Below are positions 63,701 to 64,000 of a DNA stretch of 64,000 bases, one piece after another. This stretch comes from Oceanivirga miroungae (GTDB lineage: Bacteria > Fusobacteriota > Fusobacteriia > Fusobacteriales > Leptotrichiaceae). The translations under genes and the position numbers were made by a program. Location: assembly GCF_902505095.1 (NCBI RefSeq), contig NZ_CABWIB010000001.1, forward strand, positions 820,688 through 884,687, in the 5' to 3' direction. How positions within the stretch are numbered: position 1 is the first letter of the stretch; each line of letters starts with the position of its first letter. The notes beneath the pieces were generated by a model, which saw only the letters and a list, made by a program, of their open reading frames with translations, ran no database searches and had not been told where the DNA came from.

Positions 63701-63720
63701 TATCATCACCTCTTATTTAA

Positions 63721-63749
63721 ATTATATAATACTGATTTTTAAAAATCAA
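63721..63749 (-). promoter_or_regulatory. Promoter of the lipoate operon
   Basis: Minus strand TTGATT, 17 bases, TATAAT, 20 bases before the TTG start. Confidence 0.75.
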
Positions 63750-63817
63750 TTTTTATGCTTTTTTTACTAATAATTTTACTTTTTTTTCGCTTTTTTTTTA
63801 TTTTTTACCGTTATATG

Positions 63818-63855
63818 AAAAAGGTATATAAGTTTTTAGCTTATATACCCTTTTT
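63818..63855. terminator. Terminator behind the probable glgA gene
   Basis: AAAAAGGTATATAAG and CTTATATACCCTTTTT arms around TTTTTAG; T-runs on both strands. Confidence 0.85.
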
Positions 63856-63857
63856 AT

Positions 63858-64000
63858 CTATGGTGTTGTTTTAGCAAACATGTATAAATTATAATATTCT
63901 TTAGCTGACCTTGTCCAAGAATTATCTATATTAAAATTCTTCTCAACTAATTTATTCCAAATATCTTTTCTATCAAAGAATATATGTTCTGAATATCTAA
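63858..64000 (-). CDS. glgA: C-terminal end of a probable glycogen synthase (partial)
   Basis: Only the last 46 codons are in the window, reading RYSEHIFFDRKDIWNKLVEK, then NFNIDNSWTRSAKEYYNLYM and FAKTTP-stop. The pattern W-x(2)-SA-x-EY-x(2)-LY preceded by a W-N-K-L-V-E helix matches the C-terminus of bacterial GlgA (ADP-glucose glycosyltransferase). A short fragment, so another glycosyltransferase of the same family is possible. Glycogen phosphorylase is encoded about 5.5 kb away (55858-58323). Confidence 0.6.
   Translation of the reverse strand, partial: RYSEHIFFDRKDIWNKLVEKNFNIDNSWTRSAKEYYNLYMFAKTTP

Overview
This 64 kb window is a very AT-rich, gene-dense chromosome segment. The gene set suggests a fermentative diderm of the phylum Fusobacteriota, most likely family Leptotrichiaceae (Sneathia/Streptobacillus-like). 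The reasons are a Gram-positive-type PolC replicase, a large surface protein that ends in an autotransporter-like beta-barrel and carries BspA-type (DUF285) repeats, a meso-DAP-type MurE (DNPR motif), glycogen storage genes and AdhE fermentation. The genus is inferred from gene content, not proven. No rRNA, tRNA, insertion sequence or CRISPR array was found.

Layout. 1-5187 (minus): a pyruvate (or acetoin) dehydrogenase operon E1alpha-E1beta-E2-E3-lipoate ligase, in which the E2 has two subunit-binding domains but no lipoyl domain and the E3 carries one. 5188-8308: an accessory patch with a unique lipoprotein, decayed gene fragments and an ORF6N gene cut by one in-frame stop. 8309-12714 (minus): a metal-uptake operon with two substrate-binding-like proteins (one without metal ligands), a permease and no ATPase. 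12830-18891 (minus): dapA-dapF-asd followed by a nucleoside-type ABC importer. 19016-22380 (plus): glmU-prs-tsaC-unknown. 22388-28895 (minus): proS-murE-S66 peptidase-dapH-ylmH-hydrolase.

29103-33551 (plus): a 1482-residue surface protein made of a signal peptide, DUF285 repeats, a pullulanase-type carbohydrate-binding domain, seven GA-like modules and an outer-membrane barrel, behind a leader with an apparent alternative RNA structure. 33585-39888 (minus): polC, a deoxynucleoside kinase and a catalytically degenerate PurA paralogue. 40008-41321 (plus): eno. 41406-43016 (minus): a MarR/TMEM175/nitroreductase operon with a palindromic operator. 43109-48843 (minus): tRNA modification, RNA methylation, HIT, rpiB, MATE and rpsO genes. 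48988-51503: a ROK regulator divergent from a zinc alcohol dehydrogenase. 51603-54655 (minus): adhE with a PTS EIIA gene. 54822-60627 (minus): patatin, glycogen phosphorylase and two RNA methyltransferases. 60686-63700 (minus): a lipoate cluster, LplA-like, free lipoyl carrier, LipA, LplA. 63858-64000: the end of a probable glycogen synthase.

The strongest theme is lipoate metabolism. The dehydrogenase operon at one end has moved its lipoyl domain off E2, and the cluster at the other end encodes a free lipoyl carrier between a lipoyl synthase and two lipoate-ligase homologues; a third ligase follows the E3 gene. Together these could form a carrier-based lipoyl assembly and relay route. A second theme is cell-wall precursor supply (dapA, dapF, asd, dapH, murE, glmU, S66 peptidase). 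A third is carbon and redox balance (dehydrogenase complex, adhE, alcohol dehydrogenase, enolase, glycogen genes), with similar TTTGTGAAA/TTTCACAAA motifs near both the dehydrogenase and adhE promoters.
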